From: Thermothelomyces thermophilus ATCC 42464
Taxonomy: Eukaryota > Ascomycota > Sordariomycetes > Sordariales > Chaetomiaceae
Assembly (NCBI RefSeq): GCF_000226095.1
Contig: NC_016475.1
Coordinates: 1,984,001-2,048,000, forward strand
Direction: 5' to 3'
DNA: 64,000 bases
The translations under genes and the position numbers were made by a program. The notes under the pieces are model-generated. The model was not told the DNA's origin. It did not search any database and saw only the letters and a list, made by a program, of their open reading frames with translations. This document shows positions 23,501-35,317 of the stretch, piece by piece (positions within the stretch are counted from its first letter, which is position 1; each line of letters starts with the position of its first letter).

Positions 23501-26313
23501 TAACTGCTGGTGGGTCCTTTCATGCAGGGCGCAGGGGCCCGATACCCAAGCTGGTCAGTTCCGGAGTTCAAGTACCTTATGTACCTTAGGTATGTACTCA
23601 TAGTATGTACGGACGTACTGTACTTTTCGTATGTCCTCCGCCCATACACTAATTTCAGCTCTGTGTGAAGTGGTTCATGTACGGAGTATTGGGTAAAGAT
23701 GTGCAGAGGGTACTCCGTGCCGCTTCCGTCTCGCGTTCCGCTCCCACCCCGCTCCCACCTAGTTTGATGGTTCCAAGCGACCGAGGTCTCGCCACGAGCT
23801 CGATAGTCATCTGGCAAGTCCCTGTATCTTTGGTGGCACGCAAGAGCCCAGAGCAAAGCTCCCGCGTGCCGGCGCACATACAGTACAATCCGACATACAA
23901 TACACATCCGCCGGATTGCTGGAATAGCCATCATACTGGAGCAGTCACTACGGAGCACACTACTATGTAACTACTATGTACACGAACAGCCCATGTGGGA
24001 CCCAGGGTGGCAGCGGCTTGGCCGAAAAGGCCAGAGCCCAACATTGGCCAATCTCGGCGATCGGCAGCGCGTTATCGAATGTAGAGTAGAGGGTAGGAGG
24101 TAGGGCGACCAGGGCGGTCAACAAGACCCCATCTCATCGGCGTGACCGCGAGAGCCATCCATGCTGTGGGCCGAAATGCGTACATTCGTACCTAGCTACT
24201 GTCCGGTACTCCGTACATTGCGTTGATATCGTGGCCCAGACGTGTACGCGTGAAGCAGCCGCAAACTTAGCCGCCTGAAGTTTGCCTGCCATGTAAATCG
24301 ATATTACCTTGTTTTGACGCAGCCCAGGCGCTCCGGGCGCGGCCGGCTTTTACAGGTGCATCTCTCGCGCCTTCCCCGGAGCGAGACCCACTTTTCCGAT
24401 CTGCCTGCAGGCTCGTCTCGGGACAACAGTGACGGCAACTTGCTCGCTCCTTCCCTGCTCCTCATTCCCCTTTTCCTCCTCCTCCTCCTCCTCCTCCTCC
24501 TCTTCCTTCTCCTCCTTCTTCTCTTCTCCCTTATGTCTACGCCGTGATGGCGCGGTCAATGCTCAGCTTCGGATTTGCAACACCGGGACTGACGGCGGGC
24601 TCAGGAGAATATCTTTGATGATATCCCGTGTACATAACCCCGAGCGGGCATATAGAGCGGTTGAGAGTGCGAGAGTGCCTTGGTTAGGCGTTTCGGCTTC
24701 TGGTTGTTGCTCTTTCACTGTTCTCTTCCTAGCAAAAAAAAAGGAAATAAAAAAAACAAATAACAACTTCCCTGGCTGCTGTTCGCCTATGCAGCCGGTC
24801 CGCGTCGGGAGTGAAATCCTGGCGGCTAGGGCGAGATGGCCACAGCGTTTCTGCCGTAAACCGTTGCTTGCTGGATTAGATGAAGAACTAACGCACCCTG
24901 CGAGCAGCGTGGCTCGTGACCATCACTTCATCATCCTTATCCAGACCTACCCTAGTAGAACAGCATGGCTCGGAGCGGGCGTGTGCCCAAGCAGTCTCGG
25001 CAGAGGTTGATGAGTTTCGTCAAATACATCTCCAAAAAGCCCCAGAAGCTTCAAAACAGACAACAAAGCAAGAATTGTCGCTCAACAGGAAGAGGAGGAG
25101 GAGTCGCCGCCGTCATAACCCCCCTGCCTACCAATCTTGATACCAAGCCGTCCGGGAGCACAGTGCTGTTCTGGTTAAGTCGATTCTTCGGCTCTACCAC
25201 GACGGAGCTTGAAGCACGCGATGCTCGTGAGTGCAGCCCTTCCCCGCTACACCAACCGCAACTACGAGTCGAGCCCCGCCGAACCGATGACCCTCCCGGC
25301 CCCCTCCCCTTTGGCCTGGCGTTTCCGCACGGTGACCTGCCGATGGCCAAGGTTCTCCACGCGACCGGCGCCTCTCCCTCTCCCCGCGCAAGCAACAACG
25401 GCGAAGTCCCTCGCATGCTTCGCCTTTGTCGCTCAGAGCCCCTCCCTCCTTCGTCGACCAGCCACGCTTGAGCACCGGTTCTTCCCTTGCTTTAGGGATG
25501 ACAGCCGGGGCGCGGCCGACGTTTGGCGGTCGTGAAGGTGTTGTTGGTCGCTTTGGAGGAACAGACTGCGTTCCTGCGTGTGCCTCTTCGCGTATACGAT
25601 TCTACCCTTGTCCGTTCCAAGCCTTCGTGCTCCACCGCTTTGGTACCGTACCCGGGGGCGGCAGTGGCCACGACAGGGGGCAGGGTGGCTACTGCGTTGT
25701 GTGTATACGGAGTACACACAAGTGCATGTCGATGAACATGGGCGTCGTACATGATGTACATACTCGACAGATAACCTTGTACACGCATATCTGTATTCCG
25801 CACCAGGAGACGAATGGTCGAACCCGTAGGACACCACTTCGCCCATCCATCGGTATGACGAGCTACTACCGTATCCAAAACAGTACACGGCTGCTGCACA
25901 TACAACGAACTCTCATGAGGTGATGTAGGCGGGTTCTGAGAGGTATGGGGTTCTGTTCGCCGCCTCACGTCGGTGATCAGTAATCCTATATTCCTGAAAA
26001 CTTCCGAGTGGAGAAGTTGATCGACAGCTCTCACTGCATTTGTAAGTCACTCTCGGGAATGGCTCCTACCGCGGTGCCCGCATGCTTTGTATCTGTCGAC
26101 AACTTGCCGGACGGTGTAGAGAGGTGCCTCATGTCCGCGGAGCATTCGACAACTCCCTCTCTCGGCAAGATCAAGGTAGTCATACTCTGAAAAGACACCC
26201 AGGGGGGAGGAGCCGAGGGCAAATAAAAGAGAAGAAGAAAAAGAAGAAGACGGGGGAGACCGAAACAGAGGGAGAAGGGGTGAAAAAAAAGTTTACCTGC
26301 AAGAGCAAGCAAC
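20555..26313. other. 5.7-kb gene-free region
   Basis: The longest stretch without a supported gene. Both strands carry only short, unrelated frames. Visible contents: GATGGG/GAATGGG-type degenerate G-rich repeats at 20818-20905, a C10G6 run at 22401-22416, AGGTAGG-type repeats near 21920-21945, a CTC/TTC tract at 24465-24530, and copies of TACGGAGTA at 23680, 24207 and 25706. It probably contains a long leader for the zinc-finger gene; a lineage-specific, multi-intron or noncoding gene cannot be excluded. Confidence 0.45.
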
Positions 26314-27280
26314 ATGGCCAGATTCACCATTGAGATCGAGGTTTATTCTGACCTCATTTGCGCGTGGTGCTACATCGGCAAGCGAGCCCTCGACAAGGCC
26401 ATCCACTTGTACAAGACAGAGCATCCCGACGTCGAGTTCAGGCTGACATGGAAACCCTACATGCTGTGGCCCAACGCAGGCGTCTCGGGTGAGCGTCCCC
26501 AAGGTTGCACGGTCGAGTCCGACCAGCTTCGTCACGTTCCCCCCCCCCCTCCTTTTTTTTTTTTTTTTTTGGTTTGTTTGTTTGACAACATGCCCCTACT
26601 AACCGCACATTTGCATTGCTCCGGTGTCCTCAGCGTACCGAAAGTGGGCGATACTAGAGCACATCTTCGGCCCCCGCGCGCTCTCCATCCGGAGTCGGAT
26701 CGACCAGCTGGGCGAGCGATACGGCATCAGCTTCAGGTGGGAGGGCAGGTCGGGCAACACGCGGGACGCCCACAAGCTGATCCTGCTCGCGATGGAGCGA
26801 GACGCCGCCGCCGCCCTCCCAAACGGAATGTCGGCCTTGTTTCACAATAACAACAACAACAACATCATCACAACCCTCCAGCAGAGAACGATCGACCACC
26901 TCTTCGCCCTGAACTTTGAGCGCGGCGCCGACATCTCCTCGCGCGCCGTCCTCGCCGCCGCGGCGGTCGACCTCGGCCTCTGCGCCACCGAGGCCGAGGC
27001 GCTTGCCTACCTCTCGCAGGACGACCCAGACGGGGCCCGACGAGGAGGAGGAGGAGGAGGAAGAGGGGGGCCAGCGGCGGCGGTGGACGAGTCGTCGGCG
27101 CGGGCGCGGCGGATCGGCGTCCGCGCCGTGCCGAGCTACGTCGTCCAGGGGCGCTGCCAGGTGGGCGGGATGCAATCGGAGGACGTCTGGCTGGACGTGT
27201 TCGAGCGCGCCAGGACCGGAGGCGTGGCCGGGAACGGGGCTGGGAGCGGGCGGGGTCCAAATCGGACGGGTCTAATGTGA
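26314..27280 (+). CDS. DsbA-family thioredoxin-fold oxidoreductase (FrnE / HCCA-isomerase type)
   Basis: Exons 26314-26488 and 26634-27280 give 273 residues. The intron has a pyrimidine tract of C then T17 and rejoins GVS|AYRKW. The N-terminus EIEVYSDLICAWCYIGKRAL is the DsbA-like active site with a CxxC (C-A-W-C; the family mostly has C-P-W-C). The second thioredoxin half is GVRAVPSYVVQGRCQVGGMQ, with the cis-Pro loop VPS. Length without inserts matches the family (about 210-230 residues). Two odd inserts: an Asn run from AAC repeats (26847-26868) and a Gly run from GGA repeats (27043-27063), both in the helical insertion. Probable cytosolic thiol oxidoreductase or isomerase; substrate unknown. 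Confidence 0.85.
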
Positions 27281-27894
27281 GGGAGGAGTGGGAGAGTCGG
27301 GAAGGGCGAGTGAGGACCTGGCCAGAATTTGCACGGTTGATTGGTCGGGGGTTGTTGGGCTGGTCAGCGGAAAGGACCACTCTTTTGAGTCTGATGATTA
27401 TTCTGTCATTTGGGTGTTGGAAACGCCATGAACAATTGTTACCAAGCACACCTCTCTTTTTTCTTCCCAACCAGTCATCAGAGGGCCAAAACCCACGAGA
27501 CATCTACCAGGTGTTACGGCAAAAGTAGAACCCCCTTGATATTCTCTTGAATAGCAAAGATTGCCGTTGCCTACCCACCGGGAAGCACCGTTGCCTTGAG
27601 TATGTTTTTGTTTTCTTTCTTTCTTTTTTTTTTTCCGTCCAGACGAATGAAGCCAGCCACTCTAGCCAGTTTTTATAATAATAGCACAACAAGCCCCACG
27701 ATTGTTGCTCAGCCCAGTAGCCCATTGATGTAAAGTGTCGTTACCCTGCCTTACCCGCCTAAACGCCATCCCAATGCAATAATAGGTGGTGGAGGAAATT
27801 TTTTTTTTAAAAAAAAGAAGAGAGCCGAAAAAAAAAAAACGGCAGAAGGGGGCAACAAAAAAAACATCAACCAACCCTGACTCTTCCTTGTTTC
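27281..27894. other. Convergent 3' region
   Basis: About 610 bases between the DsbA-like and TFIIE-beta genes, with A/T homopolymer runs (27810-27870). No gene seen. Confidence 0.5.
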
Positions 27895-28803
27895 TCAACG
27901 TTTCATGTGACTGTAATCCTTCAACAAGTGCTCCATGTGCACGTTGGTCGACTTGCCGGTGCGTCGCTGGGTCTTCTTCTTCTTCTTCTCCGCCTTGGGC
28001 GCCTGGGCGGCCTTGAGGCGGGGATCCTCGGAGGCGGGCTTCTGCTGGGCGGCCAGCAGCTTCTGGACGATGTTCTCGACGCTGGGCAGCTCGACGCGGG
28101 ACCACAGCAGCTTGAGCTGGGGGTCGACCTCGTGGAAGAGGCTCGGGTCGTCGAGCCAGACCATGCGGGCGGCGCCGTCCTTCTTGGCCCGGACGACCAG
28201 CAGCTTGTGCTCGGCCTCGAGCTCGTTGATGGCCGCCTCGCAGTCGGGCCAGCCGTCCTTGAGGTCCTTGACCGACACCCCGCTCGCGTCCGTCTTCTTC
28301 TGCAGGTAGGCCAGCAGCTGCGTCTTGCTCTTGACGTTCGGGATAATCGGGCGGTGTACGTAGGTGCCCGACCGCCACGTCTGCTCGCTCAGCGACGGAT
28401 CCGGGATCCACTGGATCTGCGGGTGGCGCCGCATCTGCTCGACAAAGAACTCCTGCTCCTTCTCCGGCCGGCTCGTCGCCGACAGGTAGCCGAGCACGTC
28501 GGCGCACGTCTGCGGCTCGTCCTTGGTCCGCAGCCACGAGACCGCGTAGGCCATCTGCGAGATGATGCTGTCGCCCGTGCCCGTCAGCGCCGGCTGCGAG
28601 TACACCACGTTGCCGGGCGCCTCGCGCTCCCGCCGCGGCGTGAGGCTGCCCGGCGCCGGCGCCGACGTTGTCGAGCCGACCGACGGCGACGGCGACGGCG
28701 GGGCCAGCGAGCGCTTGGTGCCTGCGCCGGAGCCGAGCTTGCTGGCGGCTGCCGACATGCTGCTCAGGAACGACGCCTGCTGGCGATCGAAACTGTTCGA
28801 CAT
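27895..28803 (-). CDS. TFA2: Transcription initiation factor TFIIE subunit beta
   Basis: Single exon, 302 residues. TFIIE-beta with TFIIE-alpha recruits TFIIH to the RNA polymerase II preinitiation complex. After a Ser/Pro/Ala-rich N-tail of about 80 residues come tandem winged-helix regions: DSIISQMAYAVSWLRTKDEP, FFVEQMRRHPQIQWIPDPSL, TYVHRPIIPNVKSKTQLLAY and SVKDLKDGWPDCEAAINELE. These are followed by VWLDDPSLFHEVDPQLKLLW and a basic Lys-rich C-terminus (EKKKKKTQRRTGKSTNVHME). The ATG at 28803 is the first in frame; the open frame above it starts only with TTG. Confidence 0.95.
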   Translation of the reverse strand: MSNSFDRQQASFLSSMSAAASKLGSGAGTKRSLAPPSPSPSVGSTTSAPAPGSLTPRREREAPGNVVYSQPALTGTGDSIISQMAYAVSWLRTKDEPQTCADVLGYLSATSRPEKEQEFFVEQMRRHPQIQWIPDPSLSEQTWRSGTYVHRPIIPNVKSKTQLLAYLQKKTDASGVSVKDLKDGWPDCEAAINELEAEHKLLVVRAKKDGAARMVWLDDPSLFHEVDPQLKLLWSRVELPSVENIVQKLLAAQQKPASEDPRLKAAQAPKAEKKKKKTQRRTGKSTNVHMEHLLKDYSHMKR

Positions 28804-29976
28804 GGCGTCCGTTTTCTTCCACCCTCTGTGTCCCAATTAATTCTGGTAGCAGCGTCTCTCTTTTGAGTTTCGGAAAACGGTGTCGGGCCAGCGTGAGCTC
28901 GTCGATGGCGTTGGCGTTGGCGTTGCTGACGTTGCTGTTGTCGTCGCCGTTGAGATGCGCTTTGTTGCGCGGTTGAAGGATGGTGGCGATGGCGATGGCG
29001 ATGGCGATGGCGATTGCCCAGGCTCTGGGTGGGCCTTCATTGTCAGTTGGCTAGCAGGGGGCGGGGGGGTCCCGTCTGCAGCAGGGTCCCATTAGCCAAT
29101 TGAATGAAACCTGGGCACTGCAGCCGGTGCCTGCAAGGGCGGACTATGATTTCCAAGTACTGTACGGATACGGGGTACGGAGTACCATTCGTATATAGCA
29201 TACCGGTTCGGCTCTCTGGGGGGTGTGCCAGCCTTGGCAAGGGAATCTTCAAAGTGCAAACATATTGAAAACTGCATAGCATCAGTAGGGATGACTTCAC
29301 ATACGAGCCACATAGCTTCAGAAAGCGGTCAGCTGCACTGCAATTGACATGCTTGTTGTGCCGTACCTGACGTGCTCCTGATGTACCAAGTAGAACACGC
29401 GAGACAGAAAAAAAAAAGCCGTCTCATCCCAACAAAACAAGCTCCGGCAGCGGGGGTTAGTCGAAAGAACGGCGCTAGCTTTGGGGAAATACAAGATTCT
29501 ATAAACTAGTACCCGGCATGTGCCAATCCCAAGAATGCCGTTGCCTCAGCTGGCCCGTCCTCAACGGTGGTATGGTGGTGGCGGAGGAGGTGATGATGGA
29601 CAAGGCGAGGAGCACGGTGGCGAGCTTGGCTTGCTGCTCGCCTCAATGCCCAGTACATGAACATCTGGAATACAGATATCATCCAGCCATTAACATGACC
29701 CGTTTGTTGAACAACGACAAAACGCAAGACGCCAATCCTAGGTCGGTACCAGACAGCAGTCTATGCATGGCGCCCACCACAAGCCGCCATCCAAGCACAT
29801 CCCAGGCCAGAACCCGAGACACTCTCGACCAGACGCTGGTAGCCTTCCCCATCATGATTCCTAGAATTCAATGTCGTAGCGCAGAGTGACCCAAAAAGAA
29901 AGCATCGCCATTAAATAAGATAAAGCTCCTATCTGCCTCCGCTACCCGAGTCACCAAGTGGTGAGACCCCACAAAT
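28804..29976. other. Intergenic region upstream of TFA2
   Basis: About 1.2 kb between two minus-strand genes: the TFA2 promoter and the 3' end of cytochrome b5. Contains a (GGCGAT)n hexamer tract at about 28980-29012 and one copy of TACGGAGTA at 29176. No gene supported. Confidence 0.5.
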
Positions 29977-30613
29977 TCAGGCCTGGGCCGCAGCCTGCTG
30001 TTGCTGGAGATAGGTGTAGGCAGCGTAACCGATCAGACCGCCGATGAGGATGATGGCGTAGAGACCCACACCAAAACCGGCAGTGGTGTTGTTGGCAGCT
30101 GGGGCAACGGCACCGGGGGCGGGAGTCTTGGGCTTGGGGTCGCCGGGCTAAACGGAAACGTCCTGCCGTCAGCTTATCCGTTCCAACTTCTCCTCTTGGA
30201 GCGATCTGCGCATTCCGGGTTGCTTACGCCGCGCTTCAAAGTGCCGACTTTGAGCTGCTTGAGCGTTTCGCGGGCCTCGTCGCTGTGGCCGACATCCTCA
30301 AACGCCTCAGTGGCGTCCTGGCCAGCGACGTCGAGTAGGACCTCCTCACCACCACTGTTTGTTTTCAACTCGTTAGCATGAACGGTTATCTCTGGGCGGG
30401 CGGATGCGGGGAATCCGTCGGAAACCGGCACGGGAGATGATAAGCGGCCGGAGGTTCGAACTGGAAAGGGAGAAAAAAAATTCATGACACTTACGGGTGC
30501 TCGTCCACAAACTTGGAGCAGTCGTAGATCTCGTCGTGGATCACGACGTAGAGATCCTTCTTGGTGTTGTGCTCGGCAACATCCTGGTAGGTGAGCTCCT
30601 TGGTAGAGGCCAT
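29977..30613 (-). CDS. CYB5: Cytochrome b5, ER tail-anchored
   Basis: Electron carrier for ER desaturases and P450s. Exons 30495-30613, 30228-30354 and 29977-30147 give 138 residues; introns of 140 and 80 nt, GT..AG. The heme fold is seen in [39 protein letters not shown] and [20 protein letters not shown]; the two heme His are in HPGG and GHSD. After a Pro/Ala linker, [20 protein letters not shown] is the C-terminal membrane anchor, followed by a short Gln/Ala tail. Intron 1 splits the HPGG codon, which fixes that junction. The ATG directly precedes the conserved [11 protein letters not shown]. Confidence 0.96.
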
Positions 30614-31618
30614 CTTGACTGCCTTGAATCGTTGTCGGGACTCCGAAATGTCGGGGACTTTTCTCTGGACAAGTGGTTCGTTAGCACGGTACACGCGAGC
30701 GCTCTCGATAGGCGGTGCGATCCGAGGCAATTGAGGTCGAGAGGCGTACCAAAAGCTCGGAAACTGGGACAACGACGAGAGACGATGGTGTCGGCGCGGC
30801 GGCGGGCTGATGAAAGGCGGTGGTCAGAGGAGAGGGAACAGTCACGAAAAAGATCAACAGGTTCCGACCGGCTTTTGGAGAAGGAACCCCGGAGGGACAG
30901 GCAGGCAAGTGGACGACTCGAATTCCGCTGAGCCCCTGGGCGGGAGTCCCACTCCGAATGCCGCTTGGCCCCCCTGTGACCAATGAGGACGCTTTAGAAT
31001 CATGCCATCCGGACTGTGATTCGTCCAAATTCACTATGGTACGATTCGGACTCTGCGATCCGGGTTGACACAGCATTTTGCTGAATCTGCGTGCACTGGC
31101 CGGCCGTGCTCAGACCAGCTAGCAAGAAGACATGCCAGGGATGCGTACCGACGGAGGGGAACTGTGTTCTCCGGGGGTTGCGGTGACCGTTTTCCGGGAT
31201 CGGGTTGTTCCCGCTAGTTTTCACGCCCACAGACCTCCGACAGTGTACCCACCGCCCACACCTCAATCTTTGGAGTTGCTTACCAGCCCCAGACCGTCGC
31301 ACCGATTAAGCTCGCCTTCGGAAGCGTCTCTCGGTAATCTGTGTACTGTGGTAACCTCTCTGGAACTTCGCGTTAAGCGGAATCGCGAGGTGGCCGACAT
31401 GAAAGATTACGCAGATCTCACCTTCTCCGCACTGCACTTGCTTTGTGCGCATTTGCCCGCTTCTTTTTTTCTTTTTCTTTTTCTTTTCCCTAGCCTTTTT
31501 CCCTTTTCTCTTTGTACTTTCCTCTTCTTTATGAACTGCACCCTGTGCTAGATGGCATTTGTCCGTGTTTCGACATACTATAATAACCGGCCCTCGAGCG
31601 AACTACGGACGTACTCGT
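30614..31618. other. Intergenic region upstream of cytochrome b5
   Basis: About 1 kb, promoter of cytochrome b5 and 3' flank of the capping-protein gene. A T/C-rich stretch lies at 31456-31540. No gene supported. Confidence 0.5.
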
Positions 31619-32706
31619 CTACCTCCTCGACGACCCACCACCGATATCCTGTCCCAACCTGTAGCTCGCAACCTTGTCCCACTCGATCTTCTGCCTCGTG
31701 ACGGGGAGCTGTCTCCGCAGCGCTTTGAAAGCGCCCTCGCTCAGGCTAGTGAAGCTCCGGTTCAGCTCTTCCTGGTACTTGCGCTCGCCTGCCGAAATCT
31801 CCTTGGCGATAGCCGCCCCGGTGCCGGACGGCACGGTCGCCGTCGCCGACTTGTTGGTCAGCAGCCGGACGTTGCCGTCCTCGTAGTAGTGCACGTCGAC
31901 CTTGATGGATCCCTCCAGAGCGCTCGAGGCCGGGTTGAAGATGTAGAGCGAGCGCCACCGCCCGTTCCTGGGAGGTGTGGTTAGCATGGTAGAAGTCGTG
32001 GGGGGCGGGAGTGTTCTTGTTCCTCGGGCTCTCCGTACCAAAAGTTGTTCGGGCTGTACTTGTTCGCAACGATGATGATGGCAATCTTGGAGCCGTTTTC
32101 TATGGGGTAGGCGCCGTAGGCCGCGTTCGTGAAGTGCTCGTTAACGTAGGTCGATAGCCCCTTGAGGATCGATTTTCTGGCAACCCGCAGCATTAGCCGT
32201 GTATCCATCATGAGGTCCTCCTAACTCGGGAGGCCATACGCCAGATCCACACCGTCGCCCTCGGGCACGTAGCTCTCCACCGCGCTGGCCTTTTGTGTGA
32301 TGTGGTCGAAAGCGAAGCTGCACGAGCTCTCGAGGTCGTAGTACCGACCGTTGCCCAGGGCACTGTGCGAGCTGATGATAACCGGCTGGCTACCCCCCGG
32401 AAGCTTGACTGTCGTAAACTGCTCCTCGTTATACTTTTGGAAGGCCGGGCCCAACTCGTTGACCAAGCCCGGGCTGGAGATGGTCAGGGCTTTGATGTCT
32501 GCGGCGGGGTCGGTCAGATGAAGCGGTTAGAACCGAGTGTGCGCGAACTACGTGCCTGCGACAACGTCCGAGAGCTGAGTCGATGCGAGTTAGTAAGTAT
32601 TCTTGACTGCAGCCTCCGCCGAGGTCAAGAGATTGGGCGGCAAGCTCACCTCTCCCGGTGGAGCTCCCTCCACAAAGGAGGAAACGATGGCCTTGTGAGA
32701 AGACAT
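31619..32706 (-). CDS. CAP1: F-actin-capping protein subunit alpha
   Basis: With the beta subunit caps barbed ends of actin filaments. Five exons: 32650-32706, 32556-32574 (19 nt), 32240-32498, 32039-32176 and 31619-31967, giving 273 residues, the family length. Conserved junctions fix the model: SFVEGAPPGE|LSDVVAD|IKALT, GVDLA|KSILKGL and NNFW|NGRWRSLY. Other signatures: FQKYNEEQFTTVKLPG, FAFDHITQKASAVESY, KVDVHYYEDGNVRLLT. Introns 1, 3 and 4 are GT..AG. Intron 2 (32499-32555) begins with GC (GCAG|GCACGT), the only splice that keeps VVADIKAL in frame. Weakest point is that non-canonical donor. Confidence 0.93.
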
Positions 32707-33212
32707 TGCTTCTCAGGAATACGCTCAGGCCGGTATGAAATAAAGAAGTTCTCAGACACTTCCAACGGCGTAAGTTGCGCGGTACCTGATGGTGTCAGAC
32801 CGGGCGTTTGTCGGTGGTGTCCGACGGGCGCGCAGCTGATGGAATTACGGAGCGTGTACGGAGTAGGGGAGGATGCGGGGCACAATGCGGGCCGCAGCCA
32901 GGAGTGCCAAGAACAGCGGGCAGGGGAGAGAGAAACCGCCCGAGTTTCATCTGATATCGAGCAGCTGTGTCCCGCTCAAAGGAAGCCCTGAACTCAACCT
33001 AAAATCGCCAAGCTTCAGACGATATAAGCGATTGCTTTATATTCAGTGACGACCATTTGCATTGCACACGGTGTCTTAACTATAAGCCTAATGCCAATTT
33101 CTGCCGAAAATGCGCCACTCCGCCCCGCCAACGCCACGCCTCTCTCTCAACGCGATCGATCGCTTTTACGCAGCGAACTGGCTTCGTCATATACCCTATC
33201 TTCGGAATAGGT
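32707..33212. other. Intergenic region upstream of CAP1
   Basis: About 500 bases: CAP1 promoter and the 3' flank of the E1-beta gene. One TACGGAGTA at 32857. No gene seen. Confidence 0.5.
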
Positions 33213-33320
33213 TTAATACTCTAGGACTTTCTTGATGTTGTCATATATTCCTTAACAAGGTTAGCACGGCTCGTGAATCCAGCTGCGAAGAGAGAAAGAG
33301 AAAGAAAGGAAGAAAGAAGC

Positions 33321-33355
<35 letters not shown>

Positions 33356-34546
33356 GAAAAACTTACTCGCAACGTCTGGTGCATTGAAGGCCTCATACAT
33401 CAAGGGCGTATGTATGCTGAACCCGGCCACGCGAGCAACCGGGGCCTCTAGCCTGATGAAGGTATCCGGGTCTTCCTGGATTGCTGCAGCCACCTCAGCC
33501 CCGACGCCAGCATTGATCATGGCCTCGTGGACGACAAGACACCGCCCGGTCTTCCTGACGCTCTTGAAGACAGTCTCCTTGTCCCACGGGTAGATGGTCC
33601 GCAAGTCGATCAGTTCCACCGAGATGCCCAGGTCCCTCTCGGCCTGCTTGAGGGCGGCCTCGCACTTGTACAGCGGCTGACCATAGGAGACAATGGTGAC
33701 GTCGGATCCTTCCTTGAGCACCTCGGCCTTGGACAGTGGCAGCGTGTAGGCGGCGGTGGGGACCTGCTCGACGGCGGCCCGGTACAGGATCTTGGGCTCC
33801 ATGAACACGCAGGGGTCGTTGCTGCGGATGGCCGACAGCAGCAGCCCTTTGGCCTGGAGCGGCGACCGGGGCATGATGACCCGCAGACCGGGGATGTGTG
33901 TGAACAGGCTCTCGGGCGACTGCGAATGGTAGAGAGCGCCGTGGCCGACGCCGCCGCAGGGCATGCGCACCGTTAGCCCGCCCACGCTCCGGCCGCAGGC
34001 GCCGTCGCGGTAGCGGAACTTGGCCGCCTCATTGACCAGCTGGTCGAAGGCGGGGTAGACGTAGTCGGCGAACTGGATCTCGGCGACGGGCCGCATGCCC
34101 TCGGCGGCGACCCCGATGGCGAAGCCCACGATGCCCTGCTCGGTCAGCGGCGTGTTGAAGACGCGGTCGGCCCCGTACGTCTCGGCCAGCTTGCCGGTGC
34201 AGCGGAAGACGCCGCCAAAGGCCACGTCCTCGCCGAAGATCATGACCGACTCGTCCTCGGCGAGGGCGATCGAGAGCGCGTCGTTGATGGCCTGGAAGAG
34301 GTTCAGGCGCTTCGTCGTTCCATTGCGCACCTCTGGCGGCAGCTCGGGGTTGCTCAGGGCGGATTGTGATGTGTGAGACAGCAACGGGGTTGTCGAGTAG
34401 TCGATAGGTAGGTTCAGCCTCGCATTGGGCGGGTGAGTCGAGTACTGCCGCCGGCGTTGGGAGCAGACGAGCGCAGGGGCGGACGGGGAGAGAGGCGAAC
34501 CACGCGCCAATGCCCTCGAGAGGGTGCGGAATGACGAATGCTTCAT
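33213..34546 (-). CDS. BCKDHB: Branched-chain 2-oxoacid dehydrogenase E1 subunit beta, mitochondrial
   Basis: Exons 33367-34546 and 33213-33250 give 405 residues. E1-beta pairs with E1-alpha to decarboxylate oxoacids from Leu, Ile and Val using thiamine diphosphate in the mitochondrial matrix. The N-terminus is a basic Ser/Arg-rich presequence ending near [10 protein letters not shown]. Signatures: [76 protein letters not shown] and [19 protein letters not shown] separates it from pyruvate dehydrogenase E1-beta. The 116-nt intron is one long pyrimidine tract with a CTAAC branch; its removal gives [17 protein letters not shown], the expected end. Reading on without splicing gives a Phe-rich nonsense tail. 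Confidence 0.95.
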
Positions 34547-35317
34547 TGCCGATGGGGGAGTCGAGGTCTCCTTCTGCCAGTCTCTTTCACGGAGGGTCGC
34601 CGTGCATGGTTAGGAGCAAGTAGGCGTGAGATGCGGGTGGAAATGCGAAGATTGGGAGGTGGATGACGGCGGCGTCGGCTTGCGACGGCTTTGGGAGGTC
34701 CCTCCCCTTCCAGGGCAAATCGCGGGGCCCCGCAGCGCCCCGGGCCCCATCGAGCACCACTTCCAACCTCTATTCCACACACCCTAGGTAATTCATCGAA
34801 CGCGCCCCATTGCCCGAGAGTTCTGACAGGGGCCGACGCCACGAATCGTCGATAGGTGTGGGATGAGTGCTTATAGAAGCGCTGGCAATCACTCGATGTG
34901 GTGTGACGGCATGTTACGTTAGTTCGTGTGACTATGCAGTGCCTCTAATTAGCGATGACGTCTGCAGCCCCTTCTTGGCGCGGTTCAATCCCACCGCCTT
35001 CGGTGGCCTTGACACCGTTGCCCTGCCAACAATCGCCCACGCTCTACTCTGCGAAGGATCGTGGCGCTGCGCCAACCCAACGTCGCAGATTCAGCAGGGC
35101 GACGATCTCAGCATTACGCAATACTTGATTCTGCATTTCAGATAGCCAACCACTTCATCATGAATTCCTAGGCTGCGAACCACGAGTCCCGCATTTTGTC
35201 GCAACACGGCTCGGAGAAGACAAAGGGAACAGAATAGTTAAGGGGAGAAGGTCATTTCATTTATTCTCAGAAACTAGTCAAGAAAGGGAAGAAAGGGGCA
35301 AGCACAACGACAAAAAA
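34547..35317. other. Divergent intergenic region E1-beta / exgD
   Basis: About 770 bases shared by two divergent promoters. No gene or repeat recognised. Confidence 0.5.

Noticed and set aside
25426-26034. Overlapping 165-, 151- and 180-codon frames on both strands
   Set aside because: Three mutually overlapping frames without recognisable domains in a region with TACGGAGTA-type words; no support for coding.
33251-33366. Unspliced C-terminus of E1-beta
   Set aside because: It reads through a pyrimidine-tract intron as Phe/Leu/Ser; splicing gives the conserved [10 protein letters not shown] end.
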